64,000 nt of DNA from Tistrella mobilis KA081020-065 (lineage in GTDB: Bacteria; Pseudomonadota; Alphaproteobacteria; Tistrellales; Tistrellaceae), in the NCBI RefSeq assembly GCF_000264455.2, contig NC_017956.1:310001-374000 (forward strand). The letters run 5' to 3'. The number at the start of each line of letters is the position of its first letter. The stretch's first letter is position 1. Positions 28,890 through 37,715 of the stretch are shown here, one piece after another. Made by a program: the position numbers and the translations under genes. The notes beneath the pieces are model-generated. The model saw only the letters and a program-made list of their open reading frames with translations. It was not told where the DNA came from and searched no databases.

Positions 28890-29012
28890 CGTTCGAACAG
28901 ACTATCCGGGACGGCGCAGTCACGTGCCGCCCCATCACCCGACGGCCTGTATCGCCGTCCGGACGGCAGATGAACCGCCTGCCGTCCCTTTGGGAAAGAG
29001 AGACCATCTCCC

Positions 29013-29561
29013 ATGGCTCATGCGCTGCACCGCCTCTGGCTGCCGATCCTGGCGATGACCCTTGCGGTCGTCGCCTCCAACATTCTGGTCCAGTATCCGA
29101 TCAACGACTGGCTGACCTGGGGCGCCTTCACCTATCCGGCGGCCTTTCTGGTCACCGATCTGACCAATCGCCGCTACGGCACCGCATCCGCCCGCCGGGT
29201 GGTCTATGCCGGTTTCGCGATCGCGGTCGTCATGTCGCTGTGGTTCGCCGATCCGCGGATCGCGCTCGCCTCGGGCGCGGCCTTCCTGGTTGCGCAGCTG
29301 ATGGACGTGACGGTGTTCGACCGGCTGCGCCGCCGGCCCTGGTGGCAGGCGCCGCTGATTTCGTCCTCGCTGGCCTCGGCTTTCGATACGGTGCTGTTCT
29401 TCACCATCGCCTTCGCCGGCACCGGCCTGCCCTGGATCAGCTGGGCGGCGGGCGATTGGGGGGTGAAGATGGCAATGGCTCTGGCCATGCTGGTGCCCTA
29501 TCGCGCCCTGATGCAGATCCTGCTGCCGCTGCCGACGGATCCCGTGCACGAGCATGGCTGA
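29013..29561 (+). CDS. VUT family protein (YhhQ-like, queuosine-precursor transporter type)
   Basis: This 182-residue membrane protein has five to six predicted helices and matches the VUT/DUF165 family, whose characterised member YhhQ imports queuosine precursors such as preQ0 and preQ1. Segments typical of the family are VVASNILVQYPIND, TWGAFTYPAAFLVTDLTNRRYG and SSLASAFDTVLFFTIAF. The substrate is inferred from family only, and no other queuosine gene is in the window. I looked for a preQ1 riboswitch upstream and did not find one. The ATG is at 29013. Confidence 0.85.
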   Translation: MAHALHRLWLPILAMTLAVVASNILVQYPINDWLTWGAFTYPAAFLVTDLTNRRYGTASARRVVYAGFAIAVVMSLWFADPRIALASGAAFLVAQLMDVTVFDRLRRRPWWQAPLISSSLASAFDTVLFFTIAFAGTGLPWISWAAGDWGVKMAMALAMLVPYRALMQILLPLPTDPVHEHG

Positions 29562-31505
29562 TCAGGCCTGGCCCGCCCGGTAGCGCCGCGGTTCCAGCCC
29601 CAGCGCGCGGATCCGCGAGGCGAGGGTGGTTGCCGGCAGGCCGAGCAGGGCGGCGGCCCCGTTCGGGCCGTAGACCCGGCCGCCACACCGGCTGAGGGCG
29701 GTTTCGATCATCCGTCGGTCACGGTCGCGGCGGCCGGCTTCGGTCAGCAGCTCGTCCTCGTCCCCGGCCAGGGCAGGCGCTGCGGGCGCCGCTGCCGGGC
29801 CGGCATGCAGGGCGGCAGATGGCTCCAGATCGAAGCGCAGCCGCCCGCCCCGGGCCAGGATCGCCGCCCGTTCGATCACATTCTCCAGCTCGCGGACATT
29901 GCCCGGCCAGTCATAGCCGGTCAGCCGCTCGACATCGCCGCGGGTCAGCCTGAGATCGGGGATGTTCAGCCGCCGGCAGGTCTTGGCCAGAAAATGGGCC
30001 GCCAGCAGCGGCACGTCATCCAGCCGCTCGCGCAAAGGCACGCTCTCGATCGGGAAGACGTTGAGGCGGAAATAGAGATCTTCGCGGAACCGGCCGCGGC
30101 GTACCTGATCCTTCAGGTCTCGATTGGTGGCGGCCACGATCCGCACATCCACCGCCCGGGTCCGCTCTTCGCCGACCCGCTCGAAATGGCCCTCCTGCAG
30201 CACCCGCAGCAGCTTGCTCTGCAGTTCCAGCGGGATCTCGCCCACCTCGTCCAGGAACAGCGTGCCGCCATCGGCCAGGTCGAACCGGCCGACCCGGTCG
30301 CGCACCGCGCCGGTGAAGGCGCCGCGGACATGGCCGAAGAACTCGCTTTCGAACAGCTCCCGCGGGATGGCTGCGCAGTTCACCCGGATCAGCGGCCGGT
30401 GCGACCGGCGGCCGGCTTCGTGGATCGCCCGCGCGATCAGCTCCTTGCCGGTGCCGCTTTCGCCGGTGATCAGCACATTGGCATCGGTTGGTGCAACCAG
30501 GTCGATCTGGCGGGCGATCGTCTGGATGGCGGCGCTGCGGCCGATGATGTGGTGGTGGTTGACCTCGGTGCGGATCTCTTCCAGCAGATAGGCATTCTCG
30601 CGCTCCAGCCGCTCGCGCAGCGCGTCGACCTCGGCCAGGGCGGCATGCAGCCGTTCCTCCGCCTCCCGGCGGCTGGTGACGTCGCGGAACACGATCACGG
30701 CGCCGACCACCACGCCGCGGTCGCGGATCGGCGTGCTGGTATATTCCACGCGGATCGGTCGGCCATCCTTTCGCCAGAACACTTCGTCGTCGATCTGCCG
30801 GACCTCCCCCTCGCGGAAGGCGGCGTAGATCGGGCATTCATGCTCGGGATAATGGCTGCCATCGGCATGGGTGTGGTGGACCATGCCATGCATGTCGCGG
30901 CCCACCAGTTCTTCCGCCCGCCAGCCCAGCAGACGTTCGGCGGCCGGGTTGACGAAGGTGGTGTGGCCCTCGGCATTGATGCCGTAGATCCCCTCGCCCG
31001 CGGCCCGCAGGATCAGCTGGTTCTGTCGCTCGACATCGCGGAAGAAGCGTTCCACCCGCCGCCATTCGGCGATACCGCCCTTCAGATAGGCGTCGGCCTC
31101 GGCATCGACCTCGCGGCGGTGGCGTTCCTCAAGATCCGTGATGGTCAGCAGGACCAGCCCCGCGCCTGGCCCGTCGAGCCGTGCGCCTTCGTACTCGACC
31201 GCCACCTCGCTGCCATCGGCACGGCTGGGGGCCAGGCCGCGGGTCACCGCCTGGCCCTGGTCCAGAACCGCCTCGGTGAAGACCACCAGCGCCGGCATCT
31301 GGCCCTGATGCAGCGCGCTCATCCGGCGCGTGGCGAGCACCTCCGGCGGCAGGCCGAACAGCCGGCCTGCCGCCGGATTGGCATGCAGGATCAGATCGGC
31401 CACGGGATCGAAGACCAGCATCGGCCGCGGGCTGGCGACGATGATCGCCTCCGCCAGGGCATCGGCCCGGCGGGCGTGGTCGGATGGTGCTGCGGTATCG
31501 GGCAT
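29562..31505 (-). CDS. Sigma-54-dependent transcriptional activator with two PAS domains
   Basis: This 647-residue enhancer-binding protein has two PAS domains (about residues 15-125 and 155-280), a coiled coil (280-312), a sigma-54 AAA+ domain (about 320-560) and a Fis-type helix-turn-helix at the C-terminus (about 605-645). Walker A GESGTGKE is at 348-355, the sigma-54 contact GAFTGA at 395-400 and Walker [12 protein letters not shown] at 413-423. The second PAS contains [12 protein letters not shown] with a cysteine that could sense a ligand or redox state. It is divergent from the cyanate-type operon whose promoter is a sigma-54 match, so it is the likely activator. Start 31505 has GGAGG 6 bp upstream. 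Confidence 0.92.
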   Translation of the reverse strand: MPDTAAPSDHARRADALAEAIIVASPRPMLVFDPVADLILHANPAAGRLFGLPPEVLATRRMSALHQGQMPALVVFTEAVLDQGQAVTRGLAPSRADGSEVAVEYEGARLDGPGAGLVLLTITDLEERHRREVDAEADAYLKGGIAEWRRVERFFRDVERQNQLILRAAGEGIYGINAEGHTTFVNPAAERLLGWRAEELVGRDMHGMVHHTHADGSHYPEHECPIYAAFREGEVRQIDDEVFWRKDGRPIRVEYTSTPIRDRGVVVGAVIVFRDVTSRREAEERLHAALAEVDALRERLERENAYLLEEIRTEVNHHHIIGRSAAIQTIARQIDLVAPTDANVLITGESGTGKELIARAIHEAGRRSHRPLIRVNCAAIPRELFESEFFGHVRGAFTGAVRDRVGRFDLADGGTLFLDEVGEIPLELQSKLLRVLQEGHFERVGEERTRAVDVRIVAATNRDLKDQVRRGRFREDLYFRLNVFPIESVPLRERLDDVPLLAAHFLAKTCRRLNIPDLRLTRGDVERLTGYDWPGNVRELENVIERAAILARGGRLRFDLEPSAALHAGPAAAPAAPALAGDEDELLTEAGRRDRDRRMIETALSRCGGRVYGPNGAAALLGLPATTLASRIRALGLEPRRYRAGQA

Positions 31506-31556
31506 GGCGTCCTCCGGACAGGACCGGAAAGGGCGCGGGGGTATGTGGAAGCCTAG

Positions 31557-31609
31557 CACGAAACTTCGTGAAACCAACCACGATATTCCGTGGATCACGA
31601 CATATCGTG
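31557..31609. promoter_or_regulatory. Three inverted repeats, candidate enhancer sites for the sigma-54 activator
   Basis: CACGAA-AC-TTCGTG (31557-31570), CCACG-ATATTC-CGTGG (31578-31593) and CACGA-CATA-TCGTG (31596-31609) share a CACGA/TCGTG core. Their centres are about 22 and 17 bp apart, roughly 85-130 bp upstream of the -24 box, the usual distance for enhancer-binding-protein sites. Confidence 0.75.
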
Positions 31610-31624
31610 GTCGCTCACGTCGAT

Positions 31625-31675
31625 TGGGTTTCGAAAATTTATCGAATTATATCAGATAGATAAATGGATTTCGTC
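31625..31675 (+). promoter_or_regulatory. AT-rich spacer, possible IHF bend site
   Basis: A locally AT-rich run with TTTCGAAAATTTATCGAATT and TATCAGATAGATAA lies between the inverted repeats and the -24/-12 promoter. The position suits DNA bending by IHF, but the match to the IHF consensus is partial. Confidence 0.4.
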
Positions 31676-31679
31676 CGTC

Positions 31680-31695
31680 TGGCCCGGCGGTTGCA
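31680..31695 (+). promoter_or_regulatory. Sigma-54 (-24/-12) promoter of the cyanate-type operon
   Basis: TGGCCCG-GCGG-TTGCA matches the consensus TGGCACG-N4-TTGCA at all but one position, with GG (31681-31682) and GC (31693-31694) exactly 10 bp apart. It lies 76 bp upstream of the first gene of the operon. Confidence 0.85.
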
Positions 31696-31771
31696 GAACA
31701 GAAGCCCGGGACGCGGCATCCCCCGCCTGCCGCCCGGCTGTTCAGACCGTTCATCCGTCAGGGAGTGACAC

Positions 31772-33175
31772 ATGACGATCAAGAGCCTCGGCGACGCCTT
31801 CGATCCGGATGTCGACCTCGGCCATGGCCGGCAGTGCGGCTGCGCCGCCTGCGCCACGACCTCTGCCCGGCCGACCTCCGCTCAATCTGGCCCGGCGCTG
31901 CCCGTGGGCGAAGAGGCGCTGGTCGATCGGGTGGTCGAGAATGCGGTCGTCCGCTCCATGTTCGGCGGCAACGAGATTGCCCGGCGGTCGTTTCTGAAGA
32001 CCGTGGGGGCGGGGGCCTTTGCGGCAGCGCTGGCCTCGGTTCTGCCGCTCGACCGGGTGAAGGCGGCGGTCAAGGACGGCATGACCGGCGGTGGTCCGCT
32101 CGAGAAGACGAAGCTCAACATCGGCTTCGTCCCGATCACCTGCGCCACCCCGATCATCATGGCCCATCCCATGGGCTTCTATGAACGCCGCGGCCTGGAT
32201 GTGCAGGTGATCAAGACCGCCGGCTGGGCGGTGGCGCGCGACAAGTCGCTCAACAAGGAATACGACGCCTCGCACATGCTGACGCCGATGCCGCTGGCGA
32301 TCACCATGGGGGCGGGCTCGACCGCTCAGCCCTTCCTGATGCCGGCGGTGGAGAACATCAACGGCCAGGCGATCGTGCTGCATGTCGATCACAAGGACAA
32401 GCGCGACCCCAGGGACTGGAAGGGTTTCCGCTTCGGCGTTCCCTTCGAATACTCGATGCACAATTTCCTGCTGCGCTATTACGTCGCCGAGCACGGGCTC
32501 GACCCCGACAAGGACATCCAGATCCGGGTCGTGCCGCCGCCGGAGATGGTCGCCAATCTGCGCGCCGGAAATCTGGACGGCTACCTGTCGCCGGATCCGT
32601 TCAACCAGCGTGCCGTCTGGGAAAAGGTCGGCTTCATCCATCTGCTGACCAAGGACATCTGGGAGGGGCATCCCTGCTGCGCCTTCGCCTGTTCCAAGGC
32701 CTTCGCCGAAGAGATGCCGAACACCTATGGCGCCCTGGTCATGGCCCTGCTGGAGGCGACCTCCTATGCCGCCGATCCGGCCAATCGCAAGGAGATCTCG
32801 GCCGCGATCGCGCCCGCCAATTATCTGAACCAGCCTGTGCCGGTGATCGAGCAAGTGCTCACCGGCCGCTTCGCCGACGGGCTGGGCCAGGTGCAGGACG
32901 TGCCCGACCGGATCGATTTCGATCCCTTCCCCTGGCATTCGATGGGGGTATGGATCCTGACCCAGATGAAGCGCTGGGGCTACATTTCGGGCGAGATCGA
33001 CTATCGCGGCATCGCCGAACAGGTCTATCTCGCCGCCGAAACCGGTGCCTGGATGAAGGAGCTGGGCCTGACCCCGCCCGAGGTGACTTACGAGCCCCAC
33101 ACCATCATGGGCAAGACCTTCGATCCGGCGGATCCCGAAGGCTATCTCGCCTCCTTCGCCATCCGGCGCAGCTGA
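31772..33175 (+). CDS. cynA: CynA/NrtA-type ABC transporter substrate-binding protein (cyanate/nitrate family)
   Basis: This 467-residue receptor belongs to the NrtA/CmpA/CynA family that binds nitrate, bicarbonate or cyanate. A twin-arginine signal, RRSFLKTVGAGAFAA, begins at residue 71; mature protein starts about residue 98, with KLNIGFVPITCATPIIMA following. A 70-residue acidic, soluble-looking N-region with CGCAAC (Cys22, 24, 27) precedes the Tat motif. The start at 31772 is supported by AGGGAG 7 bp upstream, and no internal ATG near the Tat motif has one. The neighbouring cyanase makes cyanate the likeliest ligand; nitrate or bicarbonate remain possible. Confidence 0.82.
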   Translation: MTIKSLGDAFDPDVDLGHGRQCGCAACATTSARPTSAQSGPALPVGEEALVDRVVENAVVRSMFGGNEIARRSFLKTVGAGAFAAALASVLPLDRVKAAVKDGMTGGGPLEKTKLNIGFVPITCATPIIMAHPMGFYERRGLDVQVIKTAGWAVARDKSLNKEYDASHMLTPMPLAITMGAGSTAQPFLMPAVENINGQAIVLHVDHKDKRDPRDWKGFRFGVPFEYSMHNFLLRYYVAEHGLDPDKDIQIRVVPPPEMVANLRAGNLDGYLSPDPFNQRAVWEKVGFIHLLTKDIWEGHPCCAFACSKAFAEEMPNTYGALVMALLEATSYAADPANRKEISAAIAPANYLNQPVPVIEQVLTGRFADGLGQVQDVPDRIDFDPFPWHSMGVWILTQMKRWGYISGEIDYRGIAEQVYLAAETGAWMKELGLTPPEVTYEPHTIMGKTFDPADPEGYLASFAIRRS

Positions 33176-33199
33176 GCCTGCCACTCTGGGAGACCCGGA

Positions 33200-34030
33200 A
33201 TGATGCCGTCGCTCCGCATCCGTGCCGCGATCCTGTCGGTGGCGGTGCTGGCTCTGCTGCTGGGGGTCTGGGAACTCTCCAGTGCAGCCCCGGCCGCTTC
33301 GGCCGCGCAGGATGAATATGCCCGTCTGATGGGCGGTGCCGACACCCAGGCCCGTCTGCCGGCCCCCTCCGACATTCTGACGCGCGCCTGGGAAGAGATA
33401 TCGGATCCCTTCTACGACGCCGGCCCCAACGACAAGGGGATCGGTATCCAGATCGGCTATTCGCTCTACCGGGTGGCGGCGGGCTATCTGGCCGCGGCCG
33501 CCATCGCCCTGCCGCTCGGCTTCCTGATCGGCATGTCGCCGCTGGCCTACCGGGCGCTCGACCCGTTCATCCAGGTGCTGCGGCCGATCTCGCCACTCGC
33601 CTGGATGCCGCTCGCGCTGTTCGTGATCAAGGACAGCCAGATGTCGGCGATCTTCGTGATCTTCATCTGCTCGATCTGGCCGATGTTGCTCAATACCGCC
33701 TTCGGTGTCGCCAATGTCCGGCGGGATTGGGTGAATGTCGCCCGCACCCACGAACTCGGGCCGGTCTCGACCGCCCTCAGGGTCATCCTGCCGGCCGCTG
33801 CGCCCACCATCGTGACGGGGATGCGGATCTCGATCGGCATCGCCTGGCTGGTCATCGTGGCGGCAGAGATGCTCGTGGGCGGCACCGGCATCGGCTACTA
33901 CGTCTGGAACGAGTGGAACAATCTCGATCTCACCAGCGTGGTGTTCTCCATCCTGATGATCGGTCTGGTCGGTATGGCGCTGGATGCGCTGCTCGGCGCG
34001 CTCGCCCGCGCCGTGGCCTATGCCGATTGA
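33200..34030 (+). CDS. cynB: CynB/NrtB-type ABC transporter permease
   Basis: This 276-residue BPD-type permease has an N-terminal helix, a long periplasmic segment to about residue 85, and five further helices. The family segments PLGFLIGMSPLAYRALDPFIQVLRPISPLAWMPLALF and the coupling loop WVNVARTHELGPVSTALRVILPAA are typical of NrtB/CynB/TauC-type permeases. GGGAGACC lies upstream of the double-ATG start. It follows the binding-protein gene by 24 bp and precedes the ATPase gene by 18 bp. Confidence 0.85.
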   Translation: MMPSLRIRAAILSVAVLALLLGVWELSSAAPAASAAQDEYARLMGGADTQARLPAPSDILTRAWEEISDPFYDAGPNDKGIGIQIGYSLYRVAAGYLAAAAIALPLGFLIGMSPLAYRALDPFIQVLRPISPLAWMPLALFVIKDSQMSAIFVIFICSIWPMLLNTAFGVANVRRDWVNVARTHELGPVSTALRVILPAAAPTIVTGMRISIGIAWLVIVAAEMLVGGTGIGYYVWNEWNNLDLTSVVFSILMIGLVGMALDALLGALARAVAYAD

Positions 34031-34048
34031 GGCGGAGAGAGGTATCCC

Positions 34049-34954
34049 ATGACGAGCGCACGCCCCTTTCTCGACGTCTCAGGCCTGGCAAAACGCTTCC
34101 CCACCCGGGGCGGTGGCGAGACCACGGTTTTCGAGCAGGTCGACTTCACCATGGATCGTGGCGAATTCGTCTGCGTGATCGGCCATTCCGGCTGCGGCAA
34201 ATCCACCATCCTCAACATCCTGGCCGGACTCGACAGCGCCTCCTCGGGGGCGGTGGTCATGGATGGTCGGGAAATCTCGGGCCCCGGCCTCGACCGCGGC
34301 GTGGTGTTCCAGAATTACAGCCTGCTGCCCTGGGCGACGGCGCTTGAAAACGTGGTCTTTGCCATCCGCGCCCGACATCGTGACTGGTCGCGGCAGCAGA
34401 TCCGCGCGCATGCGCTCAGCCATCTGGCCAAGGTCGGACTGTCCGGCGGGGCGGAGCACCGCAAGCCGGCCGAACTCTCGGGCGGCATGCGGCAGCGGGT
34501 CAGCATCGCCCGGGCTTTTGCGATCGAGCCCCGGCTGCTGCTGCTCGACGAGCCCTTCGGCGCACTGGATGCGCTCACCCGCGGCACCATCCAGGACGAG
34601 CTGATCCGCATCTGGTCCGATACCGACCAGAGCGTGTTCATGATCACCCATGACGTCGATGAGGCGATCCTGCTCGCCGACCGGATCCTGCTGATGACCA
34701 ACGGCCCGCGGGCCCGGATCGCGGAGAGCGTGGTCATCGATATCCCGCGGCCGCGGGCCCGGGACACCATCCTGCACGATCCGGCCTTCTATGCCATCCG
34801 CAACCATCTGGTCGAATTCCTGACCCGGCGCTCGCGGGAGCTGGCCGCCGGGGCCGCCGGCGCGGGCACCGGTGCCCCGCGCACCGTGCGTTTCGGCCGC
34901 GACGGCAGTGCCCAGGGCGTGGATGTCGTGCCCTTCCAGCGTGCCGCCCGTTGA
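34049..34954 (+). CDS. cynD: CynD/NrtD-type ABC transporter ATP-binding protein
   Basis: This 301-residue ATPase has Walker A GHSGCGKST, Q-loop VFQNYSLLPWATALENV, signature LSGGMRQR, Walker B LLLLDEPFGALD and the H-loop THDVDEA. It is the NrtD/CynD/SsuB-type nucleotide-binding subunit. A C-terminal extension of about 50 residues is rich in alanine and glycine and lacks the solute-binding-like domain of NrtC. GGAGAGAGG precedes the ATG. It closes the transporter and is followed by the cyanase gene after 59 bp. Confidence 0.86.
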   Translation: MTSARPFLDVSGLAKRFPTRGGGETTVFEQVDFTMDRGEFVCVIGHSGCGKSTILNILAGLDSASSGAVVMDGREISGPGLDRGVVFQNYSLLPWATALENVVFAIRARHRDWSRQQIRAHALSHLAKVGLSGGAEHRKPAELSGGMRQRVSIARAFAIEPRLLLLDEPFGALDALTRGTIQDELIRIWSDTDQSVFMITHDVDEAILLADRILLMTNGPRARIAESVVIDIPRPRARDTILHDPAFYAIRNHLVEFLTRRSRELAAGAAGAGTGAPRTVRFGRDGSAQGVDVVPFQRAAR

Positions 34955-35013
34955 GCGGCTCTCCGATCCGTTTCGTCGCACCCGTTCATCACGACCCGCA
35001 GCGAGGACCCCTC

Positions 35014-35487
35014 ATGAACATGACCAAGACCTCCACCGATGCGCCGCTGTCCAAGGCCGATGCCACGGCGCTGATCCTCGCCGCCAAGGCGGCGCATGGC
35101 CTGACCTGGGAGGCTATCGCCGAGGGCATCGGCATGTCGCCGGTCTGGACCACCTCGGCGGCACTGGGCATGAACAGCATGCCGCTCGAGAAGGCGCAGG
35201 CGCTGGTGGCCCTGCTCGACCTGCCGGCCGCTGTCGTGCCGGCACTGGTCGCATTCCCGACCAAGGTCTGGGACCAGGCGGTGCCGACGGACCCGGCGAT
35301 CTATCGCCTCTACGAGATCGTGGGTGTCTATGGCGAGACGCTGAAAGAGATCATCCAGGAGAAGTTCGGCGACGGCATCATGAGCGCGATCGACTTCACC
35401 ATGCATGTCGACAAGGTCGAGGACCCCAAGGGCGACCGGGTCAAAATCACCATGAACGGCAAATTCCTGCCCTACAAGGCCTGGTGA
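35014..35487 (+). CDS. cynS: Cyanase (cyanate hydratase)
   Basis: CynS decomposes cyanate with bicarbonate to ammonia and carbon dioxide, giving the cell nitrogen and detoxifying cyanate. The 157-residue protein has the N-terminal helix-turn-helix-like segment (about residues 12-75: LTWEAIAEGIGMSPVWTTSAALG) and the catalytic domain with YRLYEIVGVYGETLKEIIQEKFGDGIMSAIDFTM, which contains the catalytic Arg, Glu and Ser. It ends with the typical GKFLPYKAW. The start has GAGGA 7 bp upstream. It is the last gene of the sigma-54-controlled operon. Confidence 0.96.
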   Translation: MNMTKTSTDAPLSKADATALILAAKAAHGLTWEAIAEGIGMSPVWTTSAALGMNSMPLEKAQALVALLDLPAAVVPALVAFPTKVWDQAVPTDPAIYRLYEIVGVYGETLKEIIQEKFGDGIMSAIDFTMHVDKVEDPKGDRVKITMNGKFLPYKAW

Positions 35488-35576
35488 TCCAGGGCCCTGA
35501 ACCGCATTGCATAGCATGATGCTTCAGGCGGGTGTCGCGAGGAAACGTGGCACCCGTCAACCTTGTGGATAAAAAC

Positions 35577-35594
35577 AAACAGTCTTGACTGTTT
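35577..35594. promoter_or_regulatory. Palindromic candidate operator of the TetR regulator
   Basis: AAACAGTC-TT-GACTGTTT is a perfect 8-bp inverted repeat upstream of the TetR gene, with a related half-site (CAGTCTTGAAAC) at 35608-35619. On the plus strand it is followed by a T-run, so it could also act as the weak terminator of cynS. Confidence 0.6.
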
Positions 35595-35646
35595 TTTTAT
35601 AGAGTCGCAGTCTTGAAACATGACGCGACCGGCCGGGGAGAGGGAG

Positions 35647-36294
35647 ATGACCGGTGCGAAGGTGCGGCGCACGCAGGAGGAGCGGAGCGCCGAAACCCGC
35701 GACAAGCTGCTCTATGCGACGCTCGACGTGCTGATGGAGGCCGGCCATGCCCGGCTGGCCACTCAGGCGGTCTGTGAACGCGCTGGCGTGTCGCGCGGCG
35801 CGATGCTCCATCACTACCCTACCCGCAGCGAGCTGCTGGTCGCGGCGATCGAGCGGCTGCTCGACGACGAGATCATCGAGATGCGCGGCATGGCCGCCTC
35901 GGTGCGTTCGGGCGCGATCGGCCTGGATGCTTTCGTGGACGATCTGTGGCGGCGCTTCTCGGGCCGGCTGTTCTACATCACGCTCGAACACATCACCGCT
36001 GCCCGGACCGATGACGATCTGCGCGACGCGCTGCTGCCGGTGGTGAAGCGTTTCCATGTCGCGCTCGACGACATGTGGACCGAGTTTTTCGAGGCCCGCG
36101 GCACGGCCGACCGGGCCACGACCACCGTCCTCAATCTGACGCTCTGCCTGCTGCGCGGCATGGGCGCCCAGACGGTGCTGAAACCGGATCCGGACTATTA
36201 CCAGGACCTGCTCAGGGCCTGGAAGACGATCCTCGCATCCCTCGTGGAGGGGCGGGGCTCAGGCGGCACGCTGGCGGGGAGCGTCGGCGTGTGA
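35647..36294 (+). CDS. TetR/AcrR family transcriptional regulator
   Basis: This 215-residue regulator has the N-terminal TetR helix-turn-helix (about residues 12-60: RDKLLYATLDVLMEAGHARLATQAVCERAGVSRGAMLHHYPTRSELL is the full domain) and an all-helical ligand domain containing FYITLEHITAARTDDDLRDALLP. The ATG at 35647 follows GGGGAGAGGGAG; an upstream ATG at 35620 would add nine residues. It is placed just ahead of the branched-chain-type importer operon in the same direction and probably controls it, with autoregulation through the palindrome upstream. Confidence 0.85.
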   Translation: MTGAKVRRTQEERSAETRDKLLYATLDVLMEAGHARLATQAVCERAGVSRGAMLHHYPTRSELLVAAIERLLDDEIIEMRGMAASVRSGAIGLDAFVDDLWRRFSGRLFYITLEHITAARTDDDLRDALLPVVKRFHVALDDMWTEFFEARGTADRATTTVLNLTLCLLRGMGAQTVLKPDPDYYQDLLRAWKTILASLVEGRGSGGTLAGSVGV

Positions 36295-36389
36295 AATCCA
36301 CCCGCACAATCGATCGGCCTCTCAAGAAGGGCCGGCGGCAGCTCCCCGGCGGGGCGGCGGGTTCTCGGGATGGCAAGGAGAAGACAGGG

Positions 36390-37628
36390 ATGGCAGGACG
36401 GATTGAGGCCCGCATGCGCCGGGCCGTGACGGCAGGCGTTTCACTCGCGGTGATGTCCCTCGCGCTCGGTGGCGCGGCACAGGCGGAGACCGCACCCTTC
36501 AGGATCGGGGCGCTGAACCCGGTCACCGGCGCCGGCAGCCCCTATGGCCCGGGCATGCAGAAGGCAATCATCCTCGCGGCGGACGAGGTGAACGCCGCAG
36601 GTGGCGCCTGCGGCCGCAAGCTGGAAGTCTCAGCCGAAGATACCCAGACCTCGCCCGAAGCTGCCGTGCTGGCGGTGAAGAAGCTCATCGAGGTAAACAA
36701 GGTCGATGCGGTGATGGGCACCTGGTCGTCGGGCATCACGCTCGCGGTCATGCCGATCACCACCCAGGCCGGGCTGCCGCTGCTGAACACCTCGGGCGCG
36801 CCGGCGATCTCCACGGAAGACAAGGCCGATCTGGTCTGGCGTTTCCAGGCGACCAATGACCGTTTCGGTCAGGCCTTCGCCAAGATCGCAACCGAGCGCG
36901 GTTTCAAGCGTCCGGCGACCATGGCCTATAACAACGCCTCCGGCATCGGCAATACCGAGGGCTTCACCAAGGCCTGGACGGCCGCAGGCGGCGAGGTCGT
37001 CTCCAGCGTGGTCTACGAGCCCAAGCGGCCGAGCTACCGCTCCGAACTGCAGCAGATCCTGGCGGCGAACCCCGACGTGATCGTCATGGGGTCTTATCTT
37101 CAGGACACCACCGTCATCCTGCGCGAATGGTATCAGAGCGGCCAGAGCCCGGATGTGAAGTGGATCATCCCCGGCTGGGCCGCCAATCAGCAGCTGATCG
37201 ATGCGCTGGGCCCCGACGTGCTCGCCAATGTGATCGCGGTCGACAGCATCAGCAATGAGAGCGCGCCGTCTTACGCCCATTTCGAAGCGGCCTACAAGAA
37301 GACGATGGGGGCAGACGCCCCGGCCAATGTCTATGCGGCGATGACCTATGACATGGTGATCGCCTGGGGCCTGGCCATGCAGCAGGCCTGTCCCGACACG
37401 ACCATTGCGGCGGTGAACGGCAGCATCCGCGCGATCGATGCCGCCGATGGCGCGCCGGTCTACACCTTCGCCGAGGGCAAGGCCGCGATCGAGGCCGGCC
37501 GCAAGGTGAACTATGAAGGCGCCTCCAGCCGCCTCTCCTTCGACCAGTATGGCGACGTCACGCCCGATTTCAGCCTGTCGGAGATCGATGGCGGCGCCTT
37601 CGTCCGCAAGGGCGTGGTCTCGTTCTGA
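36390..37628 (+). CDS. Branched-chain amino acid-type ABC transporter substrate-binding protein (LivK-like)
   Basis: This 412-residue periplasmic protein has a Sec signal peptide (basic MAGRIEARMRR, hydrophobic core, likely cleavage after AQA around residue 32). The Peripla_BP_6 fold is seen from APFRIGALNPVTGAGSPYGPGMQKAI, VNKVDAVMGTWSSGITLAVMPITTQAG and YEPKRPSYRSELQQILAANPDVIVMGSY. Start is supported by AAGGAG 9 bp upstream. Family members bind amino acids, amides, urea or aromatic acids, and the ligand is not determinable here; the amidohydrolase at the operon end is the best hint. Confidence 0.87.
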   Translation: MAGRIEARMRRAVTAGVSLAVMSLALGGAAQAETAPFRIGALNPVTGAGSPYGPGMQKAIILAADEVNAAGGACGRKLEVSAEDTQTSPEAAVLAVKKLIEVNKVDAVMGTWSSGITLAVMPITTQAGLPLLNTSGAPAISTEDKADLVWRFQATNDRFGQAFAKIATERGFKRPATMAYNNASGIGNTEGFTKAWTAAGGEVVSSVVYEPKRPSYRSELQQILAANPDVIVMGSYLQDTTVILREWYQSGQSPDVKWIIPGWAANQQLIDALGPDVLANVIAVDSISNESAPSYAHFEAAYKKTMGADAPANVYAAMTYDMVIAWGLAMQQACPDTTIAAVNGSIRAIDAADGAPVYTFAEGKAAIEAGRKVNYEGASSRLSFDQYGDVTPDFSLSEIDGGAFVRKGVVSF

Positions 37629-37715
37629 TCCGGACCGGCCGTGCCCGCTCAGGCGACGCTTCGGCGCGCCGGGCGGGTCGGCCGCCTCGTTCCGGCCTCC
37701 CGTTCCGGGGTCCCC

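Noticed and set aside
28890-29012. preQ1 riboswitch upstream of the VUT-family transporter gene
   Set aside because: The leader has a small hairpin (ACGGCAG / CTGCCGT) but none of the conserved loops of the known preQ1 classes.
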